Positions 54,583-63,863 are shown, counted from the first letter of the stretch. The stretch: DNA of 64,000 nt from Chloroflexota bacterium (GCA_002730555.1 PCAM01000004.1:59701-123700); one strand, 5' to 3'. Numbers and translations are program-made. Notes: generated by a model from the sequence alone, not told the origin.

Positions 54583-55697
54583 TTGAAAATCACCGACATC
54601 ACCATCGACGTCATCCGGCGCGAGGTCGGCGGCACGGGGTTGGAATCAGATCTTGGACGGTTCGGTGGCGAGGTGACTCAGGGCGTGTTACGGGCCAAGA
54701 CGGGCCAGGGGATCGAGGGACAGTGCTTCATAGGCGATTTTCGGAGTGGTGGGCGGGGCCTCTTCGATCCCATCCTGAAGGTCTTGAAACCGGAACTCAT
54801 TGGTAAAGACGCCAGCGCAAGGGAGTGGTTGTGGAATCGGTTCGGCCTGCTGGGAGCACGGCGCGGCGTCACTTTCCCGGCATGGGCGCCGGTGGACGTC
54901 GCGCTGTGGGACCTGGCCGGAAAGGCTGCCGGCATACCGGTGTTCCGCATGCTTGGAGCCGCCGGCGAAGAGGCGGGGTGTACGCCACCTACCCGCCCCG
55001 CCACGACTCACCCGAAGGCTGGGTGGAGGAAGGACGCGATATAACGGACCGAGGATTTCGCGCATACAAAATTCACCCCGGCATGCTGTCGACCACAGAC
55101 GCCGTCAAGATGGCGCGGGCCGTTCGGGCCGAGGTGGGCGACGACATAACGCTCATGTTCGACCCCAACAACAACTATGATTTTCGGAAAGCGCTGACAG
55201 TGGGGAGAGCTCTGGACGCGAACGGCTTCCACTGGTTTGAAGACCCGGTGCCGTGGGACGATTTCGACGCCGTGGTTGAGCTCTCACGCCGCCTCGACAC
55301 GCCGCTCGCCATGAGTGACCTCGCCGGTTACCTGTTCCGGGAGCCTGCCCACTACATCCGCCTGGGCGCCCCCCGCATCCTCAGAGCCACGGCGCGCAAG
55401 CACGGCATCACCGGCATGAGGAAGATCGCAGGAATGGCCGAGGCGTTTGGCCTCAATTGCGAGATAGGCACGGCAGGCAACTCCTCCCTTAACGCGGCCA
55501 ACCTGCACGTGATCTGTTCGATCAGCAACTGCGATTACTACGAGTGGTGGATGCCCGCGGAGGCGCACCAGTTTGGGCTGGTGGACCATTACGGGTTGAA
55601 CGAGCGCATGGCACTTGAAGTTCCCGAGATACCGGGACTCGGCTGCGTACTGGACGAGGAGTGGATCGCGGCGCACCGGGTGGAGACGCTCGAGTAG
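54583..55697 (+). pseudogene. Enolase-superfamily enzyme, copy 3, with a frameshift
   Basis: The gene starts at TTG 54583 (LKITDITIDVIRRE, AAGG upstream). The first part, up to about 54977, encodes the N-terminal capping domain and VDVALWDLAGKAAGIPVFRMLG. The rest, in another frame from 54978, encodes the barrel: VYATYPPRHDSPEGW, AYKIHPG (KxH), metal ligands in FDPNNNYD and FEDPVPW, and NCEIGTAGNSSLN. Joining the two needs one extra base in the G run at 54975-54978, where one G seems missing. The two halves otherwise match without loss, so this may be a sequencing or assembly error or a fresh mutation. Confidence 0.75.
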
Positions 55698-55811
55698 CTG
55701 ACGATTCGCCGGGTATCCGGTCCAAATATGCTGTGATTCGTACCGGGCGAGAGGTAAACTTCCCGTAGTTCTGAATAGCAATCAAGACTCCCGGATTAAC
55801 GACGAACAGAC

Positions 55812-56063
55812 ATGACGCTCGCAACCCGACGCATCTCTTTGCGACTTCAACGCGGCCCGTTCATGTTGCTCTCGTCCGTATTGCTCGCCCTTGTCCTGAC
55901 CATCTACTTCGGCGCGTGGGCGGTATCGGAAAACGTCGATGCCCGGTCACTGCGTGCCATAGAAGACTCCAACTTGACGCCGGACGCACAGGCGACCGCG
56001 TTGGCGAACGACGAGACAACCGGGGTAGAGAGTTCTTTCCTTTTCCTCTGTCCTTTCCACTGA
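55812..56063 (+). CDS. Possible small membrane protein
   Basis: A frame of 83 aa with a basic start (MTLATRRISLRLQRG), one clear transmembrane helix (about residues 18-40) and a polar end. I do not recognise a family and there is no strong ribosome site. It lies in the about 490-base gap between the frameshifted enolase gene and the MFS transporter; nothing else is visible there. Confidence 0.3.
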   Translation: MTLATRRISLRLQRGPFMLLSSVLLALVLTIYFGAWAVSENVDARSLRAIEDSNLTPDAQATALANDETTGVESSFLFLCPFH

Positions 56064-56190
56064 ATAACCACCTGATACCCCGGATACCGGCGCCAGCATC
56101 CCGCCGCACCGGCTCATATCGGAGACCCTTCTGAGTACGGACAACGGCACCCCTGAAATCGGTCCGGGCCCGCCCACCGCCGTCAACCAG

Positions 56191-57516
56191 ATGGCCCCGG
56201 GCACCTATTTCCGGCACACCTGGCGTCATTACGCGTGGGTGATCGTCATCGTCGCCGCTGTTGCGCAAATGGTGGGCAGCTCCATCCGTATGGCATTCGG
56301 CGTGTTCATCGACCCTCTCGTAGAGGGCTTCGGATGGACGCCGGGCGCAGTGTCGCTTGCGTACTCAGCGAGCACGGTGGTGACGGCCGTCTTTTCGCCG
56401 GTGGCGGGCTACGTTGGAGTCCGGTTCGGCGCGCGCAAGGCCATGTTGGCGGGTACGATCCTGTTCTTCATCGGGATGATGGGGACCTCGTTGATCAGCG
56501 AGCTGTGGCACCTGTACTTCTGGTACGGCGTGGCGCTGGGCGCTGCGCAGGCCCTCTTCCTGATACCGGCCATGCCCGCCGTCGCCATGTGGTTCCGCCG
56601 GCACCTCGGCCTCGGCTCAGGACTGGTGATGATCTCGTGGGGCCTCGGCCCGGCGATCATGGTCCAGGTGATGGCCTTCCTTATCGTCTCGGCTGACTGG
56701 AAGGGAACCTTTCAGATCACCGGCGTGATCGGAACGATCATCATGCTGTTTTTGATTGTTATGTTCCGGAACTCGCCGGCCGACCGCGGATCCAAACCTT
56801 ACGGATGGCGGGCAGGCGACCTACCTCAGGTCACGTCCGGAACGATCTTTGTCGGAAAAGCGAAAGAGTTCCAGCGCCACATCCGGCACACGAACGCCTT
56901 CTGGAACCTGATCAACATCCACTTCCTCGGCTGCGTCGGCCACGCCGTGATCCTTGTGATGATCGTGCCTTACGCCACATCGCAGGGACTTTCCGCCACT
57001 ACAGCCGCCGGCGTTCTCAGCACCCTGTCCGCCGTGAGCCTGTTCTCCCGTTTCTCCACGCCGGTACTTGGTGACCGAATCGGCAGCAAGGGCGTCATGT
57101 TCGTCTCGTACCTTCTGCAGTGTGTGACGGTGCTTCTGCTGCTGAACGCAGATAGCGTCCTGGTGTTCTACGTATTCGCCTTTGCATTCGGCATCGGCTA
57201 CGGCGGAGAGGGTTCTGTTTTCTCCGTCATCAACCGCCAGTACTTTGGCCAGGCTCCGCAGAATTCCACCTTCGGCTGGCAGCTTGCCGGGGCGGGACTC
57301 GGCATGGCCCTCGGCGCGGCACTCGCCGGGGTCACGTTCGACCTGACCGGCTCGTACAACACCGCCATCGTGCTCTCCGCCGTTTTCAGCCTTCTTGGCG
57401 CGGTTTCGATCCTGATTCTTGAAACCACGAAACGTATTCTCATCCCGGACTGGGATCAGGCGATGAACGAAGCCACGTCGGAGCCGGAGAGCTCTTCGAT
57501 GGTGGCAGGCGACTAG
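56191..57516 (+). CDS. MFS transporter (OFA/carboxylate type), copy 2
   Basis: A protein of 441 aa, about 12 hydrophobic segments, with a long N-terminal hydrophilic part. WRHYAWVIVIVAAVAQMVG and FGVFIDPLVEGFGWTPGAVSLAYS are typical of the OFA-like monocarboxylate transporters; GIGYGGEGSVFSVINRQYFG lies near helix 10. The frame may begin slightly upstream of ATG 56191. It stands between two enolase-superfamily genes on the same strand and probably brings in their acid substrates. Confidence 0.85.
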   Translation: MAPGTYFRHTWRHYAWVIVIVAAVAQMVGSSIRMAFGVFIDPLVEGFGWTPGAVSLAYSASTVVTAVFSPVAGYVGVRFGARKAMLAGTILFFIGMMGTSLISELWHLYFWYGVALGAAQALFLIPAMPAVAMWFRRHLGLGSGLVMISWGLGPAIMVQVMAFLIVSADWKGTFQITGVIGTIIMLFLIVMFRNSPADRGSKPYGWRAGDLPQVTSGTIFVGKAKEFQRHIRHTNAFWNLINIHFLGCVGHAVILVMIVPYATSQGLSATTAAGVLSTLSAVSLFSRFSTPVLGDRIGSKGVMFVSYLLQCVTVLLLLNADSVLVFYVFAFAFGIGYGGEGSVFSVINRQYFGQAPQNSTFGWQLAGAGLGMALGAALAGVTFDLTGSYNTAIVLSAVFSLLGAVSILILETTKRILIPDWDQAMNEATSEPESSSMVAGD

Positions 57517-57701
57517 CCCGCTACAGGGTTTAACGCCTCGCTATACGCGCGACGCGACATCGTTACGGGTTTCCAGAGCCCGAGCAGACCGGACGCCGTG
57601 GGAGTAACCTGACGCCGCCCGACTCCCCCCAACTCGCGCCGGTCACCAATCGGCGCGTTGGACCCTGGGCCGAAACAGCGTACCTCTGGAGGCAACCCCT
57701 G

Positions 57702-58871
57702 ATGGCAAAAGCACCGATCGTGACCAGCGTCGAAGTCACCGAGATCGAATACGAAATCGCCGACGTGACGACCGAGCCCATTATCGGAGTACCGATCTAC
57801 GAAAAAGGCTCGTCCATCCGACACAAGGCGCATGTGCTTCGCATCAACACCAACGACGGTATCACGGGCGAGTACTTCGGCGGGAATGCTGTCGAATACG
57901 CCGCGATCCCGGGCCTTGCGCGGCTGTTGATCGGCAAGAACGCCATGGATCGGGAGTTGTTCTACAACGACGCCAAGCAGGCGCTTCGGCAGCAAGCTGG
58001 TATGGGCCGGTCGCAGATCGACATCGCCCTCTGGGACATCGCGGGCAAGGTCCTGGACGTGCCTGTTCACCAGTTGCTCGGCACCTACCGGAAAGAGTTG
58101 CCGTGCTACGCCAGCACCTACATCTCAGACTTCGATCCGGACGGGCTGTCCAGCGCCGAAGCAATGGCTGATTTCGCTGAGCAGTGCTTCGAACTCGGCT
58201 ACCCCGCGTTCAAGATCCACCCGTGGATGGGCCAGCCTTTGAGCAAACAGATCGAGATGGTGGTGGCCGTCGGCAAGCGCATGTCCGGGAAGATGGACCT
58301 GATGCTCGACCCGGTCTGTACTTACGAGACTTTCGGGGACGCGGTGAAAGTCGGCAAAGCCTGCGACGACTGGGGCTACTACTGGTACGAAGATCCGTTC
58401 CGTGACAGTGGCGTTTCCGCGTTTGCCCACAAAAAGCTGCGGGAGATCATCAACACCCCGATCCTCCAGACGGAACACATCCGCGGGCTTGAGCAGCACG
58501 TGGACTTCGTGCTGTCCGGTGGCACCGATTTCGTTCGCGGTGACCCGGATTACGACGGCGGCATAACCGGCCTGATGAAGCTTGCGCACGCCACAGAGGG
58601 GCTCGGACTGGATCTGGAAGTTCATGTGGCAGGACCGGACCGCAGGCAGACCATGGCGGCCATGCGCAACTCCAATTTCTACGAGATGGGACTGCTGCAC
58701 CCGAAGCACCCGGGCATGAAACCCCCGATCTATCAAGGCGGATATATAGATAACCTGACGGCGATCGACAAGAACGGAAACGTGTCCGTGCCGGACGGCC
58801 CCGGCCTGGGAGTTCCGCTGGACTGGGGCTACATAGAAGCCCATACAACGGACCACGCGATCTATTCCTGA
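57702..58871 (+). CDS. Enolase-superfamily enzyme, copy 4
   Basis: A protein of 389 aa from ATG 57702 (GGAGG nine bases upstream). Capping domain, then IDIALWDIAGKVLDVPVHQLLG, AFKIHPW (KxH rather than KxK), metal ligands D in MLDPVCTYE, E in YYWYEDPF and E in QTEHIRG, and a C-terminal EVHVAGPDRRQT with a histidine. Like copies 1 and 3 it has His in the second place of KxK. Substrate unknown; an acid sugar is likely. The MFS transporter lies just upstream. Confidence 0.87.
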   Translation: MAKAPIVTSVEVTEIEYEIADVTTEPIIGVPIYEKGSSIRHKAHVLRINTNDGITGEYFGGNAVEYAAIPGLARLLIGKNAMDRELFYNDAKQALRQQAGMGRSQIDIALWDIAGKVLDVPVHQLLGTYRKELPCYASTYISDFDPDGLSSAEAMADFAEQCFELGYPAFKIHPWMGQPLSKQIEMVVAVGKRMSGKMDLMLDPVCTYETFGDAVKVGKACDDWGYYWYEDPFRDSGVSAFAHKKLREIINTPILQTEHIRGLEQHVDFVLSGGTDFVRGDPDYDGGITGLMKLAHATEGLGLDLEVHVAGPDRRQTMAAMRNSNFYEMGLLHPKHPGMKPPIYQGGYIDNLTAIDKNGNVSVPDGPGLGVPLDWGYIEAHTTDHAIYS

Positions 58872-59217
58872 CCTCCCCCGACCCCCCAGGATGGACTGGC
58901 GCGCAAGAAGCGCTGAAACATCCCCATCCCTCCGCGTCAAGACCCCGGTGATGCCGATAGCGTGAATTAGGTCCGTTGGTTCGCGTGCGCGTTAGCCCCT
59001 ACACGGTACCGGTGGTTCGTCCGCGTGGTTGATCGGGATTCAATCGTAAAGATCGTCGGAAAATAACTAATAACCGGTCGCGCTTTTCCTTGGTGTCGCG
59101 GCCCCCTGTTGGCGCATATTTAGGGACAGTAAATATCTTTCCTGGGGGACCTGGGTCGAGAGCGCTGGGGGGCGGTTCGACCCGGTCGGGGCATGTCCGA
59201 GGTTTCAACCGAGTGAC
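58872..59217. other. Intergenic region with no visible gene
   Basis: This 346-base stretch between an enolase-superfamily gene and the DMT transporter has no convincing coding frame. It is GC-rich with G runs, and I see no clear promoter or hairpin. Confidence 0.4.
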
Positions 59218-60162
59218 ATGACGTCTGAGGGTGTTCTACACCCTCACGCTAACCCGTCCGAAACAGGGCAACAACATTCGGGGGGCACACCGTTGGGTGA
59301 GACTTTGGTGCTTGGCAGCGCGTTCATGTGGGCGCTGGCAACCGTGCTGGCGAAACCGATGATCGGGCGAATTCGTCCGTCAACTATCGTGGCCACGCAC
59401 GCATGGGTGGCCGTCATCGTCGGCGCGATCCTGCTCGTAGCGCTGGGCCGTCTTGACCAGTTGACGTCCACCAGTCCGTCTCAGGTACTACTGCTCGGAC
59501 TGTCCGGCTCGTTCGTCGTTGTCGGCGACATTTTTCTGGTCCGCAGCTTTACCTATCTTGACCCGGGCAAAGCCTTCACCGTCGCAAGCGGGCTTTTTGT
59601 GCTGTTCACGCTGCTCGTCGGCTGGATTTTCATCGGCGACCCGGTAACGCAGGTAACGCTAGCCGGAGCCATGGCGATCATCTTCGGCGTCTACATGACC
59701 CGCGGCGGCGCACACGACACGGCGACCACAGCCGTCCCCGGCTCCACAATGGCGGCCGCTCCCACGGTCCTCCTGGCGGGGCTTATGTGGGCCGCCGGAC
59801 TGATCGGCTTCGATCTCGCCCTCGAGCACGTGGACCCCATCGCCGGATCCACCATCGGATACATGTTCCCCGCCCTCGCCTACCTCGTCTGGGCCACCCG
59901 CGAGCAACAGTTTGAAATCTTTTCTCTGGACGCCACGAACAGCAAGCTGCTGGCCGCGAGCGCCACGTTTGGTGGTTTCGCACTCGTCGGCTACACGCTT
60001 GGCATCAGGTACGCACACGCCGGTATCGTCGCCATGCTGGAGAGCACCGCCCCGATATTCGCCATCCTTCTCGCCGTCGCCTTCTTCAAGGAGCGACTGA
60101 CGGCACGGACCGGCACAGGCGTTGGCTTCTGCGCGGTCGGGATTGCTGCACTGGTTATCTGA
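59218..60162 (+). CDS. EamA/DMT family transporter
   Basis: A protein of 314 aa with ten hydrophobic segments in two EamA repeats: the first begins GETLVLGSAFMWALATVLAKPMIGRI, the second after about residue 175 begins APTVLLAGLMWAAGLIGFD. The end of the second repeat reads APIFAILLAVAFFKERLT, the usual EamA signature. Such proteins export or import small metabolites such as amino acids. It ends 38 bases before a strong terminator. Confidence 0.87.
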   Translation: MTSEGVLHPHANPSETGQQHSGGTPLGETLVLGSAFMWALATVLAKPMIGRIRPSTIVATHAWVAVIVGAILLVALGRLDQLTSTSPSQVLLLGLSGSFVVVGDIFLVRSFTYLDPGKAFTVASGLFVLFTLLVGWIFIGDPVTQVTLAGAMAIIFGVYMTRGGAHDTATTAVPGSTMAAAPTVLLAGLMWAAGLIGFDLALEHVDPIAGSTIGYMFPALAYLVWATREQQFEIFSLDATNSKLLAASATFGGFALVGYTLGIRYAHAGIVAMLESTAPIFAILLAVAFFKERLTARTGTGVGFCAVGIAALVI

Positions 60163-60200
60163 GGGGCAACCCAAACCGGCTGCGGGGTGCACCGCACCGG

Positions 60201-60254
60201 CTAAACGTAAAACAGGGCAACCCGGCCTAGCGGGTTGCCCTGTTTTACGTTTAG
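60201..60254. terminator. Bidirectional terminator between convergent genes
   Basis: A perfect inverted repeat with 24-base arms (60201-60224 and 60231-60254) and a six-base loop GCCTAG. The stem is GC-rich near the loop (CAGGGCAACCCG) and A/T-rich at its base (TAAAACG/CGTTTTA), so either strand ends in a T-run. It sits between the DMT transporter stop (60162) and the DUF3500 gene stop (60266). Confidence 0.88.
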
Positions 60255-60265
60255 CGCACTACCTC

Positions 60266-61282
60266 TTAATCACCGTGCCCGTGGTCTGAACTCGCGTCGG
60301 AATAGTGTCGACCGAGCATGTCGTCGCCCCAGTCACTGATGTAGTCCCGCCACACAGAATGGATGTGGTTGGCATCGTTCTGGGTGTTGTCGTACTCGAT
60401 CAGGAAACGTGGACCCTGGACGGCGTAGTAGTGACCGTCACCCACATCCGGTCCGCCCTTCCAGGCGAACTTGATCGTGTCCAGGCCGTCGCCTTCGATC
60501 CGTTTCCATTGGTTGGCGGCGATCTCGTCGGTCATTCGGTCGACGTAGACATGGATCAGCTCCACAAATCCGTCTCGCTGCGGGTCGTCCAGCGCCGACA
60601 GGTTGATGCCGATCGGATCGCCGGGCATCACGCGGGCGTTGCTGTCGCTGATGATGTCTGGTGGGGCGACCGGGTTCTGCAGCGCTATCTTCCGCTGGTC
60701 ATCGCTCAGAGAGTACAGAAGGTCACGGGCGACGTCCTCTTCCTCCGGTAGAGCGCGAAACCCAGCGTTCTCGCCATGCAGTGAAACGGCCGGGTTAGCG
60801 CCGAAGAAGGTGGGAGTAACGGCGACGTACTCGTTGTCGACGACGGTGTAGTTGAGCGACACGTGGTGGCCGTCCACCTGCCAGCCCCAGGGCGCGCTTC
60901 CGCCCGGGTCGCCATATATGACGAAGTAGTACCGGGAGGGGTCACGCGGCCGTCCGGATACGCCCGTACCGTCCAGCGCCTCGTGATCGGCCAGGGTCGA
61001 CTCCAGCGACATGATCGAAGTGGCTTTCTCGTTTGCTCGTATCCCGACACTCACCTCGACCAGATGCATCGCCGCCCTGCGGCCATTCGCACTCATATCC
61101 AAGAGTGGCACGCCGGCGCGCACGTGGGGCCTGTAGTCCCACTCAAATTGCTGCTCGTTGCCGAACTCGAACGCCAGCCGGGAATCGCTGCCGATCTCAG
61201 CTAACAGCGCCTTCGCCGCTCCGGCCATCGCAGCCGCAGTCGCGGGTGCCTTCGCAAGTGCCGGTCGTTCCGTCGTCGTCAT
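60266..61282 (-). CDS. DUF3500 family protein
   Basis: A protein of 338 aa from ATG 61282. It has the DUF3500 pattern, including an N-terminal FEFGNEQQFEWDYRPH, then APWGWQVDGHHVSLNYTVV and a C-terminal YAVQGPRFLIEYDNTQNDANHIHSVWRD. Several conserved His and Asp residues suggest a metal or catalytic site, but the function is unknown. It stands before the amidohydrolase on the same strand, in a catabolic region. Confidence 0.85.
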   Translation of the reverse strand: MTTTERPALAKAPATAAAMAGAAKALLAEIGSDSRLAFEFGNEQQFEWDYRPHVRAGVPLLDMSANGRRAAMHLVEVSVGIRANEKATSIMSLESTLADHEALDGTGVSGRPRDPSRYYFVIYGDPGGSAPWGWQVDGHHVSLNYTVVDNEYVAVTPTFFGANPAVSLHGENAGFRALPEEEDVARDLLYSLSDDQRKIALQNPVAPPDIISDSNARVMPGDPIGINLSALDDPQRDGFVELIHVYVDRMTDEIAANQWKRIEGDGLDTIKFAWKGGPDVGDGHYYAVQGPRFLIEYDNTQNDANHIHSVWRDYISDWGDDMLGRHYSDASSDHGHGD

Positions 61283-61327
61283 ATCGCCACTCCCGTATTT
61301 AATGCAGGTCGATTGGATCCAGCCGAT

Positions 61328-62229
61328 TTAATTCCAGTCGCCGAATAGTGACGTTGCGGCGCCTCCCAGAAGCCATTCACGATCCCCGTCCGAGATGTGC
61401 GGGATCCGGTCGATGATCCGCGTCCCCTCCACGTATCCCCCGTGGCTCTGTATCCACGGGAAGTCGGTCCCCCACATAAGCCGTTCTGCGCCGAAAGCGC
61501 CCAGCAACGCCTCCACCATGGGCCATGTGTCCCGGTGCGGCATCGCCTCGTTGCTCGGTCCCACAAAGCCGGAAACCTTGATCCGTAGCTGCGGATGCTT
61601 TGCCAGGGCAAGTAGCGCGTCGAAATCCGGGTTCGACCCGGGCGCGCCATCCGACACCTTGCAACCGCCGAAATGGTCGATGATGGCGGGTGTGCCGGGG
61701 AACTCTGTCAGCAGTTCATCTACCTGATCGAAATAGGTCGGGGAGACCATGAACCCGACGGGGACGCCCAGCTCTCCGGCCTTCTCGTAGATCGCCTTGC
61801 CAGCGTCGTCGTTCAGGTGTTGAAGCTGGCAGTCCGGACAGACCTTGAAATGGTCGGACCGTTCCGCCGGGCTGAGGCTCAGGTGGTCGATCACCCCGTA
61901 AACCCACATAGCCGGGTTGAACCGCACGCCGCGATACCCCTTGTCGGTGACCAGGTGATCCAGTTGATCGACCGCATCAACGCGTTGCGGGTTGATCAGC
62001 GCCATGCCCTTAAAACGGTCCGGGTGGGCCTTTATAGCTTCGTTAACATATCCGTGATCGAAACCGTGGAAGATAGGTTGCACGATCAGTGCGCCGTCGA
62101 CCCCCGCCTCATCCATGGATGAAAGCAGCCGATCGATGTCTCCGGGAACGTTGGGGACACGTCCGGGGGCATGGGAAAACGCTTGTCGTCGAGCGCCCAG
62201 ACGTGGAGATGTGAGTCAATTTTAGCCAA
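61328..62229 (-). pseudogene. Metal-dependent amidohydrolase with a frameshift
   Basis: The gene belongs to the amidohydrolase_2 family. The N-terminus starts at TTG 62229 with the metal motif IDSHLHVWALD. The frame then breaks at about 62160, and the rest, in another frame, runs from VPGDIDRLLSSMDEAGVDGALIVQP through FKGMALINP to PAIIDHFGG (metal His) and WGTDFPWIQSHGG (metal Asp). Joining the two requires one extra base near 62158-62160. Length after joining is about 300 aa, normal for the family. Both halves look functional, so a single indel error is quite possible. The reaction is probably hydrolysis or decarboxylation of an aromatic or lactone acid. Confidence 0.75.
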
Positions 62230-62433
62230 GCGACATTCACTCCAGAGGCGATAGTGAGCCGCTATGGTACATCCGACGGCCAAACGTGAAGCCCTTTCCT
62301 GAAATCGCACTTTGATCGCCCGACCGTTCCCTTCTCTCGGTCGGGTGAAGGTGCCGAGCCCGTCTGGAACCTCTCAAACGGCCGGATCGTGCAACAACGC
62401 GCCGTCGACGATATCCGCCTTCGATCACAACAC

Positions 62434-62541
62434 CGTAGGGGCGTATGACAATACGCTCGGGTTTTTCGGATTGACGCCCAGATCGCGAAGTAAGGGCCGC
62501 ATCTGCAAAACCATGAGGGCGTGTTGCCATACGCCCCTACG
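62434..62541. repeat. MITE-like inverted repeat element
   Basis: Two 23-base arms in inverted orientation (62434-62456 and 62519-62541) start at their outer ends with CGTAGGGGCGTATG and differ at two positions. They enclose 62 bases. There is no coding frame. This is the layout of a miniature inverted-repeat element. The outer core (TAGGGGCG) recurs at 20148. Confidence 0.7.
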
Positions 62542-62652
62542 ATCCGAGTGGACCTGAAACGGGCGGAGCAAACCCGTCCCCACCGTGCAAAAACGGGCCA
62601 CCACCGCGCGAGCCGGGATAAGCACCGGATCGGAATTCCCGGCGCCTCTGGC

Positions 62653-62670
62653 TTCCCACCTGCGTGGGAA
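62653..62670. repeat. Short palindrome of the TTCCCAC-GTGGGAA type
   Basis: A seven-base stem with a four-base loop, followed by TTACGGTCG. It resembles dispersed CCCGCxxGCGGGAATGACG repeats of other genomes. It lies in the about 515-base gap between the amidohydrolase and sodN, which shows only repeats and the terminator below. Confidence 0.45.
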
Positions 62671-62697
62671 TTACGGTCGTTCTGGAAAAACAGAAAG

Positions 62698-62718
62698 ACC
62701 CGGTCCAATGGGCCGGGT
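62698..62718 (-). terminator. Terminator of sodN
   Basis: The hairpin ACCCGGTCC/GGGCCGGGT (62698-62706 and 62710-62718, one mismatch or wobble) is followed on the minus strand by TCTTTCTGTTTTTCC. It lies 28 bases after the sodN stop. Confidence 0.7.
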
Positions 62719-62745
62719 TTCCCAGATAAATCACCCAGAAGAGCC

Positions 62746-63171
62746 TTAAGCCTTGGTCTCCCAGAAGATGTCGCCGATTTCCTGCAGCGCCGCTTTGAAA
62801 GCAACTGCCGTGTCCATATTGACACCGATCTTGACGGCAGAACCCAGCTGGCAGGCCTTCCAGACCTTCTCGTGGAGGTCGGGGTACTTTCCCAGGTGCG
62901 GGGGCTTAAAGTAGTCGGTCCAGATGACGAGGATATCGTCCTTCGCCTTTTTGGCGTGCTCTTCTTTGACGAGGATCTGGCGCACACGGGTGTTCTGGGC
63001 GCCCAGGCTGTTGTCGCCCTCACCTTCCAGCAGCAGCTCCGTCATGCGGATGCAGGTCTGCGCTGCCTGCAGAGCGTCGTGCGGGTCGTAGATGCCACAC
63101 GGGACGTCACAGTGGGCGTTTACAATCGCTCGCGGGCGGATGCGATCGGTCAGATTCGTGAACAAGGACAT
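62746..63171 (-). CDS. sodN: Nickel superoxide dismutase
   Basis: A protein of 141 aa from ATG 63171, which has GGAGG nine bases upstream. After an N-terminal propeptide (MSLFTNLTDRIRPRAIVNA) comes the nickel hook HCDVPCGIY, where the histidine becomes the N-terminus after cleavage and both cysteines bind nickel. The helical rest (LLEGEGDNSLGAQNTRV, then DYFKPPHLGKYPDLHEKVWKAC) fits the family. The enzyme detoxifies superoxide. The divergent gene at 63312 encodes the protease that removes the propeptide. Confidence 0.93.
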   Translation of the reverse strand: MSLFTNLTDRIRPRAIVNAHCDVPCGIYDPHDALQAAQTCIRMTELLLEGEGDNSLGAQNTRVRQILVKEEHAKKAKDDILVIWTDYFKPPHLGKYPDLHEKVWKACQLGSAVKIGVNMDTAVAFKAALQEIGDIFWETKA

Positions 63172-63311
63172 AATTCTACCTCCCGGGCTTGTCATCACCC
63201 GCACCAACACCGGTGCCTAGGCGACGATCTCATTAATGGATGTCGATCAAAAATGCGCGGTAAATCTAACACACATCAAATCCTCTTCAAGACCGATTTC
63301 GCGACGCCGCC

Positions 63312-63767
63312 ATGCAGTTCCTGAATCGACTCTACCGCAGAGTAAGCGAGAGCACTCTTGGTCTGGAGATCACGGTGACCGGAGTCAGCATGTTTCCGGC
63401 CTTCTCGGGGGGTGATCGGGCGATCGTCGAACCGCGGCTCTATCGAGGCGATAATCCCCGCCGGCTCGATATCGTCGTCGTGCGCCCGCCCGGAGAGCAC
63501 CGGGAGGACATTAAAAGGATCGTGGGGCTGCCCAACGAGCTCGTCGAAATCCGGGACGGGACGCTCCAGATCGATGGCGAGGTGCTGGCAGAGTCGTACA
63601 TCTCAGAGCCCATGCCCCGGGAATGGCTTCACGCCTGGGGGACCGGCGATGCCGAGTACGTCATCCTTGGCGATAACCGGGGCGCTCTAGGAATAACCGA
63701 TAGCCGCGCCTACGGGCCGGTGCGCCGCGACGCGCTGGTCGGCCCGGTCACGCGCCGCCTTAAATAA
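63312..63767 (+). CDS. sodX: Nickel-type superoxide dismutase maturation protease
   Basis: An S26-family (signal peptidase I-like) protein of 151 aa. The catalytic serine is in GVSMFPAF (near residue 26), the lysine in DIKRIVGLPNE (near residue 73), and the end has LGDNRGALGITDSRAYGPV. It lacks the transmembrane anchor of most signal peptidases and is short, as in known NiSOD maturation proteases. It is divergent from sodN across 140 bases, the common sodN/sodX pairing. Confidence 0.9.
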   Translation: MQFLNRLYRRVSESTLGLEITVTGVSMFPAFSGGDRAIVEPRLYRGDNPRRLDIVVVRPPGEHREDIKRIVGLPNELVEIRDGTLQIDGEVLAESYISEPMPREWLHAWGTGDAEYVILGDNRGALGITDSRAYGPVRRDALVGPVTRRLK

Positions 63768-63863
63768 ACCCGGTCAGTGTCCCCTTTCCGGTTTATGCTG
63801 CCGCTCGACCAACCAGGGCAACCTGTTTCGACAAAACCAACACTCACGGGCCAGGAGCTTATT

